Shown here: positions 45,236 to 54,078 of the stretch, one piece after another
Position numbering within the stretch: the first letter of the stretch is position 1
Layout of the letters: each line of letters starts with the position of its first letter
Source of the DNA: Falsiruegeria litorea R37
GTDB taxonomy: Bacteria > Pseudomonadota > Alphaproteobacteria > Rhodobacterales > Rhodobacteraceae
NCBI RefSeq assembly: GCF_900172225.1
Contig: NZ_FWFO01000001.1
Location: 2,232,001 to 2,296,000 of the forward strand
Direction: 5' to 3'
DNA length: 64,000 bases
The notes under the pieces: model-generated
Seen by the model: the letters and a program-made list of their open reading frames with translations, nothing else
What the model was told of the DNA's origin: nothing
Databases searched by the model: none
Made by a program: the position numbers and the translations under genes

Positions 45236-47419
45236 ATGATTACAAAATGGCTGACCGCCGCCGTTTCGGCATATCTGTGGCTGTCGTCTCCGCTCCAGGC
45301 TGAAATTCGCGCCCTGCTGGTCGGTGTTTCCGATTATGATGAGGCGTCGGACATTCCCGATCTTCGTGGACCAAAGAATGATGTCACCCTGATGCAAGAT
45401 GTGCTGCAAGCGCGCGGCGCAACCGACATCATTGTGCTGGCCGATGGAGTAGATGGTGGCACCAAACCGACGCTTGCAGCCATCGAAACCGGATTTGCCG
45501 ACCTCACAGCACGGGCTCAGCCGGACGACTTGGTTTACGTGCATCTTTCCGGCCACGGCACCCGGCAACCCGATCTTTCGGGTGACGAAACCGACGGTCT
45601 GGACGAGGTTTTCCTGCCCGCCGACAGCGCGAAAGTGCCGTCCGGCGCCTCGACGATCCCCAACAGCCTGACGGACGACCTTCTTGGTGAGTTGATCATC
45701 AACCTGCGTGCCACTGGTGCTGATGTCTGGGTGGTCATGGACAGCTGCCATTCCGGCAGCGGCACCCGCAGCCTGTCTGGCACCACCGCCGAACGCAATG
45801 TCGATCCAAACGTGTTGGGTGTCGACATCAGTCAAGCCACTGCACAATCGGGCGCAACGCCTCCGCCTTCGACTGTCGCTGACGCTGCTCTCGGCGGCTA
45901 TCTTGCATTTTATGCCACCCGCTCCAACGACGTCGCCCGAGAAGGAGATTTTTCCGATGGCACCACATCTGACCAGTGGTTTGGCCTTTTCACCGCGGCT
46001 CTGGCCGCGCGTTTGGAAAACGGACAAGCGTTGAGCTATCGCCAGCTTTTCCAGGGCATTCTAAGCGATATGAACAAAGGGCGTGGCTTCGGTGCTGGTA
46101 GCCTGCAAACCCCGCTCTGGGAGGGCAATCTGATCGATGCCTCGGTCTTTGGCGGAGGGGACAACAGCGGCACAACCCGGTACCTGACCTCTGGTGACAG
46201 GGTCGAAGCCGGGCTGGTGCACGGTCTTCAGGTCGGGTCCCTTCTGGCACTTTTTCCAGATGTGGCGGATTCAGGTGACGTGGCACCGCTGGGATATGCG
46301 CAGGCCGAAGAGGTCAACGCGCGCAGCAGCTATCTGCGCCCTGTTGCTACCGACTGCCAACCGCAGGCGAAAACCCTCTGCGATTGGGCTGACAGCCTGC
46401 CAAGCGAGGCGCGCTTTGCTCAGGTCGAAGTGCATCCCGCCAACCCAACTGTACGGTTCTCTCCAATACTGGACTTTGAAACCGGCGCACCATTGGCGGC
46501 GAACAACCCCACCTCGGATTTGCTGCAAGATGGCGTCGCGCGGGCAGTCGAAGCCTCGGGCATTCCGGCCGAAATCACCCCTGATAAGATCGACATTCGC
46601 GTAACGCTGCGAAACGACAGCCTGTGGTTTGGCCCTGTGACGCAACTCGGGGCGGATCCTGTGGGGCTTGAGGTCCCGCTTTATGGCACGGGCACCCCCG
46701 ATCTGCTGCCACCGGTTCTGCGCATCCTGCGAGCAGAGCGTCTGGCGCGCATTCTGGATTCGCTCGACGGTGGAGGTGGCCTGTCAAACCCGCTACCGCT
46801 GGACATCGATGCTGAGCGGTTTGACAGCACGCTCAGTGATCTTGCAAGTCCCGGTCAGCGCATTCAGCCCCAACGTGAATGTCGTCCGGTCTTTCGCAAT
46901 GCCATGCAAAGCAGTTTTGACGGGCTGGATCCCCTGAGCGACGTCAAACAATGCGACGTGCTGCGCTTTTCGGCGCGTGGCAACCGCGACGGTCAACGCG
47001 ACGTGAACCGTATCCACATCGATTCCCAATATTGCATCAACGTGGCTTATGAGTTGGTTGAAGGAAAACAGAGTCAGCGAAAAGTTGGCGATGAAATGGT
47101 GGTCTGCTCCGACTGCCCTGGCGATGTCTATTCCGCGGGGCAGGAACGGCTTTACGTTCTGGTTAGCGATCTTGAAGAAAATGCCGAGGCTCTCAACCTC
47201 ACCGGATTGGTCGAAAACTGCGACACCGGTACCCGCTCTGTTCGCACCGCCCGCGGGGAAATGTTGCGAGAGTTTTTGCAAGATGCCGGTCAGGCCGGTT
47301 TGACACGCGGCAACATGGGCATGGGCATGAGTGCCGCAACAGGCGGGATATGGGTGCAGAGCTATCGCTGGCGCGTGTTGCCCCGCACCGAGGCCTTCCG
47401 CACCTACGCCAGCCAATAA
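45236..47419 (+). CDS. Exported caspase-family (C14) peptidase
   Basis: A 727-residue protein. The ATG at 45236 follows AAGGAG and gives the signal peptide TAAVSAYLWLSSPLQA. The caspase p20-like domain starts at EIRALLVGVSDYDEASDIPD. His107 lies in VHLSGHGTR and Cys171 in VVMDSCHSGSG, the metacaspase-type dyad. The later half is mostly beta with a VVCSDCPGDVYSAGQERLYV segment reminiscent of DUF4384, a domain often joined to such peptidases. It is followed 19 bp later by the WD40-caspase gene. Export to the periplasm is uncommon for this family. Confidence 0.88.
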   Translation: MITKWLTAAVSAYLWLSSPLQAEIRALLVGVSDYDEASDIPDLRGPKNDVTLMQDVLQARGATDIIVLADGVDGGTKPTLAAIETGFADLTARAQPDDLVYVHLSGHGTRQPDLSGDETDGLDEVFLPADSAKVPSGASTIPNSLTDDLLGELIINLRATGADVWVVMDSCHSGSGTRSLSGTTAERNVDPNVLGVDISQATAQSGATPPPSTVADAALGGYLAFYATRSNDVAREGDFSDGTTSDQWFGLFTAALAARLENGQALSYRQLFQGILSDMNKGRGFGAGSLQTPLWEGNLIDASVFGGGDNSGTTRYLTSGDRVEAGLVHGLQVGSLLALFPDVADSGDVAPLGYAQAEEVNARSSYLRPVATDCQPQAKTLCDWADSLPSEARFAQVEVHPANPTVRFSPILDFETGAPLAANNPTSDLLQDGVARAVEASGIPAEITPDKIDIRVTLRNDSLWFGPVTQLGADPVGLEVPLYGTGTPDLLPPVLRILRAERLARILDSLDGGGGLSNPLPLDIDAERFDSTLSDLASPGQRIQPQRECRPVFRNAMQSSFDGLDPLSDVKQCDVLRFSARGNRDGQRDVNRIHIDSQYCINVAYELVEGKQSQRKVGDEMVVCSDCPGDVYSAGQERLYVLVSDLEENAEALNLTGLVENCDTGTRSVRTARGEMLREFLQDAGQAGLTRGNMGMGMSAATGGIWVQSYRWRVLPRTEAFRTYASQ

Positions 47420-47438
47420 TCCAGCAAGGAAAGTGATC

Positions 47439-50400
47439 ATGAAACAGCCTGGCTTTCGCTCTTTTGTCCTCGCTGTTGCGACCTTGTTGACCATCCTAAG
47501 CGCCACGCCCCAAGCCATCGCGCAACCCCCCATCGCTCAGGTCATGACAGAGCCAGACGAACGCCATTCAATGGTTCTGGAGTTTTCCCCAGACGGTCGC
47601 CGCCTCGCTATCGCAAGCTTGAGCGACCTTTGGATACGAGACATTGGCACCGGCGAGGTTTTGTTTCAGGAGAAGCTGGAAACCAGCGTCCAGGACCTGA
47701 CCTTTCTGCCCAACGGGAAATTTTTGGCCGTGGCACTGGGAGAAAAGGGCGTAATCGTTTTTGACCCCCAAAACCGCACCCAGCCCGAAGCCCACCGAAT
47801 ACCTGGAACATGGGACAAGGTACGCGCGCATGCAGATGGCACAGGCCTGTATGGAGGCAACTGGGAAACCGCCAAATCTATGCAGCTACCTGGCACCACC
47901 TATAGCGAGATCGACTTGTTCATTCTCTTCCCGTCCTACCAGTTCGACGCGGACGGTAACACCACGATCGCCCGTATGAATTGGCAAATGCACCTGCAGA
48001 ACCATGCGGAGTTCGAGTCACTTCGCACCTCTGGCAACGTCAACTCTGTTTACAGCAGCGCGCTATACAACTTCATTGCCCGAGGGCTGATTGCCCTGAT
48101 CCATACCGACCCCGAAGCCGACCCACACCAGAGTTTCCTCACCTATCAGCCCAATAGTGAACCACGCATGAAGGACTATCGGCAGACCGAACGCGGCCCA
48201 CGCGCCTTGGTTTGGGGCAAAGCCGAAAGCGAAGACCGCTTTGTCGTGATCGATCCGGGAAACTCAGAAGTCACATTCCAGCTCGGCTTTGAGGCCGGGG
48301 AGTACTCGCCATACACCGCGGCGACCCTGGCACCAAATGGGCAAATGGTGGCGGCTCTGCACCGAAACGGTCAAATCAACATCTTCGCCACATCTGACGC
48401 TCCTGAAGACCTCAGCTTCTCCGACGCACCACCTCTGACCGACCAAGCCCCGGACATTGCCTTGACACAAAGCCACAGCGATCCGATCAAAACGATCGCA
48501 ATTGCGCCTGACGGAAGAACCTTTGTTTCACTGGGCCAGGACAACCGCATGCACCTATGGGACGCTGTTTCAGGTCGTGCCCTGCGCAGCATTGCTGAGG
48601 GAGAATTTTTCAGCACAGTTTCCTATGCGCCAGACAGTAAAACGTTGCTGACAATCGGTCACTCGGACGGGTTCGAACTCTGGTCCACGGCCACAGGGCA
48701 GCTTGCAGGTGGCAACCAACACACACCACAGGTCGTCTGGGCAAGTTTCCTGGGCCCGACCGGCGACATACTGGCCTGCGGCACCGCCGGTTGCGACATC
48801 GGATCAGAACAGGACTTCGAGCGTGGAACCGTCACGACCTTAGAAATGCCCGTGCTGATGGATGTTGGCAGCTTCAATGGCGCCTCCGTTTCCCCGGACG
48901 GATCGCGCACGGCTCTGTCTGTCGGCGGTCAGGTCATTTTGATCGACACGGAACGTCGCAGCCTGCAAAAAATAGACACCCCCGCCGAAGCCTCGAAAGT
49001 GGCATTGAACAGCGCGGATTTTGGCCTGATTGTCACCAAGGACGGCCAATTGCAGGAATTCGATGCCAAATCTGGGACTTTGGGCCAACAGCATGACCCG
49101 CTGGGTTTTGACATTGACCAAATCACCCACATCGCCAACGATCAATTTCTCCTTTCCACGTCCTCTGGCGTCAATCTCGACGGCTTGGACGATCCGCCAA
49201 TGCATCGGGTGTACGATCGGCGTTCAGCCTCGGTTGTCGCAACTCTCCCCGCCCCACTCTCTGCACCCGGCATCGGAGGTGCTGGCCCCGTAGCTTTCCA
49301 TCCCGCTACAAGCACGGTTGTCGGTGTGGGGCACTCTGGCTGGAACGGCGCGCCTCAAATTGATGTATGGGATCTGTCACGGGGGCCCAACGAAGCCACC
49401 CTGCGCCATACCATAAAATCCGCGGCCATGGCCCCTCGTTCCTTGGTATTTTCTCAAGACGGTGACACGTTGGTCATCAACGGACGCGAACAGGCGGCGC
49501 ATTGGGATCTGCAAAGCGGAAAAGTTACGCGTGTCCGCGGCACCCCGATTTTTGCAAATACCGTCATTTCAAAAGGCGGCCTGACCTACATCAGTCAGAG
49601 TGACAGCGAACGGAAACTGGCCCATGCCAACACCACAATCGGCGAGATCACTCGCGACTGGAAAAAAAGTGACGCCTTCTACGGCGACCCAGAAGGCCGG
49701 ATCTTAAGCAACGGAAAAGACATCTTTTTGACCAACGGCCAGACAATGGCTCACTTCGACATTGCGACGATCGAAAATACCAAAAAGCCACTGCGGACCG
49801 TACAAGAGTTCACCCTGGAGGGCGGGTATCTGACTGATCCTCCATTGATTTCACCGAATGGAGAACACTTGCTGGGTGAAGTCTTTCAGGACAATCAGCG
49901 CAGGCTTCAGCTCTATGATGCCTCGACCGGCGAAATGATTTGGGCGGTCAACAACGACCAATATCTGGAAGACTGGGCCTTCTCACCGGATGGGCAAACC
50001 ATCGTCTGGCTCGACAACGGTTGGCGCCCTCCGGCTGTCATAGACGTGACCACGGGTGCTCAAAATCCGGTGCCTGGTTTCGACACGCCCGATCGCCCTG
50101 ACGGTCTTTTGGCTGTAGACCGTTTTGGAGTTGGCCAGTTGATGAAAGTGATCGACGACAACAGGATCCTTCTGCTGGACAGTAAAGGCGCCCCCAGCGA
50201 TCACAGCACCTCGCTCGCCGGAGTTGCGCCCCGTTCCGCCCGCCTTAGCCACACGCGCGATATGGCGTTGATAGAAGGTTCGGACGGCCGCAATCTTTTG
50301 TGGAACTGGCAGAATGGCCTCTCGCACCCGATTTCTGCAAATCCTATTGGCGCGGACGGCATCGCCTTTTCTCCGGATGGTCGGTTGTTGGCCATTGCCG

Positions 50401-51995
50401 AGACCAGCGGCGTGATTTCGCTGTGGGAGGTACAAACCGGTGCCCGTCTGGTGCGGCTTGTGTCTCTGCTTAGTGGTGATTGGGCCGTGCTCGGAGAAGA
50501 CGGGCGATATGATGCCTCAGACCCGGGCAATTTTCCGGCACTTGGCTGGGTCCTACCCGATGATCCGCTCCGTTCCTTGCCGGTAGAGCTGTTTTATCGC
50601 GAGTTCTTTGAGCCGCGCCTGTTACCACGTTTGCTCAACGCGGAATACCTGCCGCCGCTGCCAGACCTGCCTGCGCTCAATCGACAGCAGCCCGAGTTGG
50701 CTTTCGGGGACGTCGTCTTCGATGCCCAACGACCGAACGAGGTCTCGGTCTCTTTGACCGTATCCGCTGTTGGCCCTGAAGGTGCAGGTAGCGGCGTGTC
50801 ATCGGTCAAACTCTTCCGTGATGGCCAGCTGGTGGCCCAACGGGAGGGTGGGCCACAGGGACTGATTTCGGCCGAACAAGGCACCGCCAGCCTCACCCTG
50901 ACATTTGAGCGTATCCAACTTCCTACAGACGGTAAGGATGTGCTGTTCGAGGCTTACGCTTTCAATGCAGACGGGGTCAAAAGCACAACCGTACAGAAGT
51001 CCCTGCCCGCCCCTGAAACCCCATTGCAAAATGACCGTACCGCCTACGTTATTAGTATCGGCGTAGACAGCTATGAAAACTCTTCGTGGGATCTGAACTA
51101 TGCAAGTGCTGATGCCATTCTCTCTGCAGAGAGCGTCGCCGACCGGATTTCTGCGCAGGGGGGATTTGACCGCGTTGTTTCAATACCGCTGGTCTCATCA
51201 CGCGCTCTCGGACAATCAAAGGCCAGTCGCGCCCATGTCGAAACCGTGTTGGCAATACTGGGCGGGGCGCAAGTTTCAGAGGCGGACCGCGCGGCTATCC
51301 CAGGCGCACAAACACTGCGCCGCGCCCGCCCCCAAGATTTGGTCTATGTGTTTTTTGCCGGCCACGGGTTTGCCGACGATGACGGCCTGTTTCATCTCTT
51401 CTTACAAGACATAGGCACCGATTCCGTCGGCCGCGTCGTAGACGACGCGCTATTGACGAAAACGCTCGACAGCAACCGATTGTCCGATCTCTTCCGCGAC
51501 ATTCAGGCGGGCGACATGGTACTGGTAATTGATGCCTGCAATTCGGCAGCCAGCGTCGAGGGAGAGGCGTTCAAGCCGGGTCCGATGGGCAGCAGGGGTT
51601 TGGGTCAATTAGCCTATGACAAGGGAATGCGCGTGCTGACCGCCAGCCAAGCCGAAGGCGTCGCGCTGGAATCCGATGTTCTACGGCACGGAGCGCTTAG
51701 CTACGCCATGTTCCGCGAAGGTCTGGAAGACGCTCGTGCCGACAGAGCCCCAGTGGATGAGCGCGTGAGCTTTGGCGAGTTGCTGAGCTTTGCCGAACAA
51801 CGGGTGCCCACGCTTTACAAGGAAATAGTCGATCACAACTTTATGCCAGTAGAACGCGGATCTATGAGTTTTTCGGCTGATGATGGCGACATAGCCTCGA
51901 CCCAAAGCCGTTCTACACGCTACCTACAACGCCCTTCGTTGTTTGACTTTACTAGAAACCACGGGCGCGACTCGGTCTATCTCAACCTAAACTGA
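47439..51995 (+). CDS. Exported WD40-repeat protein with C-terminal caspase-like domain
   Basis: A 1518-residue protein with AAGGAAAG before ATG 47439 and a signal peptide (FVLAVATLLTILSATPQAIA). Residues about 45-1010 form WD40-type propeller repeats (MVLEFSPDGRRLAIASLSDL; FSPDGQTIVWLDNG; IAFSPDGRLLAIAETSGVI). After a beta linker, the caspase domain begins near residue 1197 (TAYVISIGVDSYENSSWDLN), with His1309 in VFFAGHGF and Cys1367 in LVIDACNSAAS. The propellers probably act as the sensing or scaffold part. It is the last gene of the cluster, 280 bp before the tRNA. Confidence 0.88.
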   Translation: MKQPGFRSFVLAVATLLTILSATPQAIAQPPIAQVMTEPDERHSMVLEFSPDGRRLAIASLSDLWIRDIGTGEVLFQEKLETSVQDLTFLPNGKFLAVALGEKGVIVFDPQNRTQPEAHRIPGTWDKVRAHADGTGLYGGNWETAKSMQLPGTTYSEIDLFILFPSYQFDADGNTTIARMNWQMHLQNHAEFESLRTSGNVNSVYSSALYNFIARGLIALIHTDPEADPHQSFLTYQPNSEPRMKDYRQTERGPRALVWGKAESEDRFVVIDPGNSEVTFQLGFEAGEYSPYTAATLAPNGQMVAALHRNGQINIFATSDAPEDLSFSDAPPLTDQAPDIALTQSHSDPIKTIAIAPDGRTFVSLGQDNRMHLWDAVSGRALRSIAEGEFFSTVSYAPDSKTLLTIGHSDGFELWSTATGQLAGGNQHTPQVVWASFLGPTGDILACGTAGCDIGSEQDFERGTVTTLEMPVLMDVGSFNGASVSPDGSRTALSVGGQVILIDTERRSLQKIDTPAEASKVALNSADFGLIVTKDGQLQEFDAKSGTLGQQHDPLGFDIDQITHIANDQFLLSTSSGVNLDGLDDPPMHRVYDRRSASVVATLPAPLSAPGIGGAGPVAFHPATSTVVGVGHSGWNGAPQIDVWDLSRGPNEATLRHTIKSAAMAPRSLVFSQDGDTLVINGREQAAHWDLQSGKVTRVRGTPIFANTVISKGGLTYISQSDSERKLAHANTTIGEITRDWKKSDAFYGDPEGRILSNGKDIFLTNGQTMAHFDIATIENTKKPLRTVQEFTLEGGYLTDPPLISPNGEHLLGEVFQDNQRRLQLYDASTGEMIWAVNNDQYLEDWAFSPDGQTIVWLDNGWRPPAVIDVTTGAQNPVPGFDTPDRPDGLLAVDRFGVGQLMKVIDDNRILLLDSKGAPSDHSTSLAGVAPRSARLSHTRDMALIEGSDGRNLLWNWQNGLSHPISANPIGADGIAFSPDGRLLAIAETSGVISLWEVQTGARLVRLVSLLSGDWAVLGEDGRYDASDPGNFPALGWVLPDDPLRSLPVELFYREFFEPRLLPRLLNAEYLPPLPDLPALNRQQPELAFGDVVFDAQRPNEVSVSLTVSAVGPEGAGSGVSSVKLFRDGQLVAQREGGPQGLISAEQGTASLTLTFERIQLPTDGKDVLFEAYAFNADGVKSTTVQKSLPAPETPLQNDRTAYVISIGVDSYENSSWDLNYASADAILSAESVADRISAQGGFDRVVSIPLVSSRALGQSKASRAHVETVLAILGGAQVSEADRAAIPGAQTLRRARPQDLVYVFFAGHGFADDDGLFHLFLQDIGTDSVGRVVDDALLTKTLDSNRLSDLFRDIQAGDMVLVIDACNSAASVEGEAFKPGPMGSRGLGQLAYDKGMRVLTASQAEGVALESDVLRHGALSYAMFREGLEDARADRAPVDERVSFGELLSFAEQRVPTLYKEIVDHNFMPVERGSMSFSADDGDIASTQSRSTRYLQRPSLFDFTRNHGRDSVYLNLN

Positions 51996-52270
51996 TCTGC
52001 CTTTCACCATTTCCCCTACACCGAGCGCTGCGGATCCAGTGTCGCGACGTGACAGATGCGCCTATCTTCGAAAGCTCGACGTTTGGTGGCGATGTAGTTT
52101 GCACATTTTTCGTTGGCCCAGAGGGGCGAACTACGCAAAGCATTGGATGTGAGAGGTCGAGAGGACAAGCGAAAACACTAAGCGCGCCCGTGACTCATCT
52201 GATGCTTTCCGCCACGCGGAATTTGAGGTGGTTTTCCCCGTCAGAACGCCAATTTGTATTGAGAAATCAT

Positions 52271-52332
52271 AGTGGTGCCCAAGGAGAGACTCGAACTCTC
52301 ACGCCCGTGAAGGCGGGGGATTTTGAATCCCC
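52271..52332 (-). repeat. tRNA-Leu 3' segment matching the left island end
   Basis: This is the intact-gene copy of the 62-bp direct repeat that pairs with 35579-35640. It lies inside tRNA-Leu(CAA), from two bases beyond its CCA end to the anticodon stem. The two copies are 16.7 kb apart in the same orientation. Between the WD40-caspase stop (51995) and this repeat lie 275 bp with no supported gene. Confidence 0.85.
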
Positions 52333-52358
52333 TGCGTCTACCATTCCGCCACTTGGGC
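52273..52358 (-). tRNA. tRNA-Leu (anticodon CAA)
   Basis: The minus strand gives an 86-nt type II tRNA including CCA. The acceptor GCCCAAG pairs with CTTGGGC, the anticodon stem GGGGA/TCCCC encloses the loop TTCAAAA, a long variable arm CGCCTTCACGGGCG follows, and the T arm is GAGAGTTCGAGTCTCTC. The anticodon CAA reads UUG. The gene is intact despite being the probable integration site of the island to its 3' side. Confidence 0.97.
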
Positions 52359-52507
52359 CACTGCGCATTGAATTAGCCGTGTTGTTCGGGAAGGTCCAGA
52401 GGCAAAAAGCAGCGAACCGCAACGAAGTTCAATCTGCAACCGCTTGACCCGGTTGCCTGATCATGGTTTCCCAGCAATCAGATTAAGAGCAAGAGTTGAT
52501 TACCATC

Positions 52508-53086
52508 ATGCTGCAACGCCTCTATGACAAGACGATTGCTCTGGCGGAGCACCCGCATGCTCTTTGGGTTTTGGCCGGTGTCGCCTTTATCGAAAGCTCT
52601 TTTTTCCCAATCCCGCCCGATGTGCTGATGATCCCGATGATTCTTGCGCGCCCCAATCGAGCGTTTCTGATCGCGACGGTTGCTCTGGTCGCATCGGTTC
52701 TTGGCGGCATGCTGGGCTATGCCATCGGTGCGTTTTTCTATGAAAGCATCGGGCAACCTATTCTGGCAGCTATGGGCAAGGCCGAGGCGATGGAGGCGTT
52801 CAACACAAAGTTCAACGACTTTGGGTTCTGGGCCGTGCTGACCGCGGGTGTCACCCCCTTCCCATACAAAGTCATCACGATCATGTCGGGGTGGACCGGC
52901 ATGCCGCTTGGGACCTTTGTTGCCACGTCGATCCTGGCGCGCGCGTTGCGGTTCTTTATTGTGGCCGGACTGCTTTGGGCCTTTGGTGCCCCGATCCGCG
53001 ATTTCATCGAAAAGCGCCTGGGCCTGATGTTTACCCTTTTCATTGTCCTCCTGATCGGGGGATTTGCTGTGGTGAAGTTCCTATGA
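52508..53086 (+). CDS. DedA/YqaA-type membrane protein
   Basis: A 192-residue protein with about five hydrophobic segments and the DedA-type motif ESSFFPIPPDVLMIPMILAR near residue 30, then VASVLGGMLGYAIGAFFYES and a later FGFWAVLTAGVTPFPYKVIT. These match the YqaA/SNARE-associated subgroup, proposed to move lipids or support proton-driven homeostasis. The frame opens at TTG 52496; the ATG at 52508 is preferred. Its stop overlaps the dsbB-like start by 4 bases. Confidence 0.88.
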   Translation: MLQRLYDKTIALAEHPHALWVLAGVAFIESSFFPIPPDVLMIPMILARPNRAFLIATVALVASVLGGMLGYAIGAFFYESIGQPILAAMGKAEAMEAFNTKFNDFGFWAVLTAGVTPFPYKVITIMSGWTGMPLGTFVATSILARALRFFIVAGLLWAFGAPIRDFIEKRLGLMFTLFIVLLIGGFAVVKFL

Positions 53087-53547
53087 TCTCGCGTAAGACG
53101 TTGATTTTGATTGCCTCCGCCGGATCTGCAGCCATGTTGGTTGGGGCCTGGGGATTTCAGTACATTGGCGGCATGGCGCCCTGCAAACTGTGCTATTGGC
53201 AGCGGTATCCCCATGCTGCAGCCTTTGTGATTGGCCTTCTCGCGTTGTTCCTGCCCGGTCGCTGGCTACCGCTGCTCGGTGGGTTTGCAGCCCTGGCAAC
53301 GGCCGGAATCGGCATCTATCACACCGGCGTCGAGCGAGGTTGGTGGGAGGGTCCATCCACGTGTACGTCCGGCCCGATTGGCGGGCTGACGCCAGAGCAG
53401 TTGATGGAACAGATCATGTCGGCCCCCCTGACCCGCTGCGACGAGGTCCCATGGGAATTGTTCACGCTATCCATGGCAAGCTGGAACGCGATTGTATCGC
53501 TGGGGCTGGCTGCCATCTGGTTCGCTGCGGCACGTGCGGCCCGCTAA
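53083..53547 (+). CDS. DsbB-family disulfide bond formation protein
   Basis: A 154-residue protein with four membrane helices. The first periplasmic loop holds the redox pair C34-x-x-C37 in GGMAPCKLCYWQRYPH, a strong DsbB signature that also binds quinone through the adjoining Arg. The second loop carries two cysteines, one in GPSTCTSGP and one in LTRCDEVPW, forming the second disulfide. It would reoxidise DsbA using the quinone pool. It is coupled to the DedA-type gene upstream (ATGA) and overlaps the convergent Lrp gene by 4 bases at the stop. Confidence 0.92.
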   Translation: MISRKTLILIASAGSAAMLVGAWGFQYIGGMAPCKLCYWQRYPHAAAFVIGLLALFLPGRWLPLLGGFAALATAGIGIYHTGVERGWWEGPSTCTSGPIGGLTPEQLMEQIMSAPLTRCDEVPWELFTLSMASWNAIVSLGLAAIWFAAARAAR

Positions 53548-53969
53548 GTCGACTTCTTCGTGGACAACAGCAGATTGGTTTCGCTGGTCTGCACGCCTTC
53601 GAACATGCGAATCTTGGCCAGGGCCTGATCCAGTTCCTCAAGCGTTTCGGTACCCAACTCGATAATCAGATCCCAGCGACCATTGGTTGAATGGACCGCG
53701 CGCACCTCTTTCAATCCCTGCAGCGCACGGGTGATCCGGTTGGTCCCGCGCCCCTCGATCCCGATCATCATCAGCCCGCGCACCGGATCGCGCAGGACAT
53801 CCTCTTTCAGGACCACGGTGAACCCCAACACATCGCCGCGCTGAATCAGCCGTTCGATACGCGCCCGAACGGTTGTGCGGGACAGGTTGAGCTGCAGCGC
53901 CAGATCCGACAAAGAGGCCCGCGCGTCATGGCGCAGGGCCGCGACCAACCGCTCATCCGTTTTGTCCAT
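53544..53969 (-). CDS. Lrp/AsnC-family regulator of arginine catabolism
   Basis: A 141-residue protein. The N-terminal AsnC helix-turn-helix reads DERLVAALRHDARASLSDLA, then LNLSRTTVRARIERLIQRGD. The C-terminal RAM domain (GLMMIGIEGRGTNRITRALQ) mediates oligomerisation and amino-acid sensing. It is divergent from the arginase operon, and the gap has GATCA-centred palindromes. Arginine or ornithine is the likely ligand. The length is slightly short for the family (usually about 150-160) but complete. Confidence 0.9.
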   Translation of the reverse strand: MDKTDERLVAALRHDARASLSDLALQLNLSRTTVRARIERLIQRGDVLGFTVVLKEDVLRDPVRGLMMIGIEGRGTNRITRALQGLKEVRAVHSTNGRWDLIIELGTETLEELDQALAKIRMFEGVQTSETNLLLSTKKST

Positions 53970-53985
53970 TTGGGAACTCCAATTC

Positions 53986-54048
53986 GATCATATTGGCGTC
54001 GCTTTGATCAAATTTACCTCTGTATTTCAACCCATTTCGATCAGAAAT
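53986..54048. promoter_or_regulatory. Three GATCA-centred sites between the Lrp gene and arginase operon
   Basis: GATCA occurs at 53986, 54006 and 54039, with start-to-start spacings of 20 and 33 bp, near whole helical turns. The second is in TTTGATCAAA, a perfect palindrome (54003-54012), and the third in ATTTCGATCAGAAAT (54034-54048), with matching arms ATTTC and GAAAT. Phased sites suit an Lrp-type octamer that wraps DNA. Binding is inferred from position. Confidence 0.5.
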
Positions 54049-54078
54049 TGGAAGAAACACTGATTTTCGAGGTTTCAC

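Larger units (their letters stand above)
35579..52332. mobile_element. Putative genomic island integrated at tRNA-Leu(CAA)
   Basis: The interval of about 16.7 kb is bounded by two direct repeats of the tRNA-Leu 3' half, with the intact tRNA at the high-coordinate end and its 3' end pointing into the interval. It contains six large genes for exported or membrane proteins (MscS, CHAT, PG-binding-like, DUF900 hydrolase, caspase, WD40-caspase) and no housekeeping gene. No integrase, transposase or toxin-antitoxin gene remains, so it would be a decayed or immobilised island. The left copy has 8 substitutions, which implies age. Island status is inference from the repeats. Confidence 0.6.
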
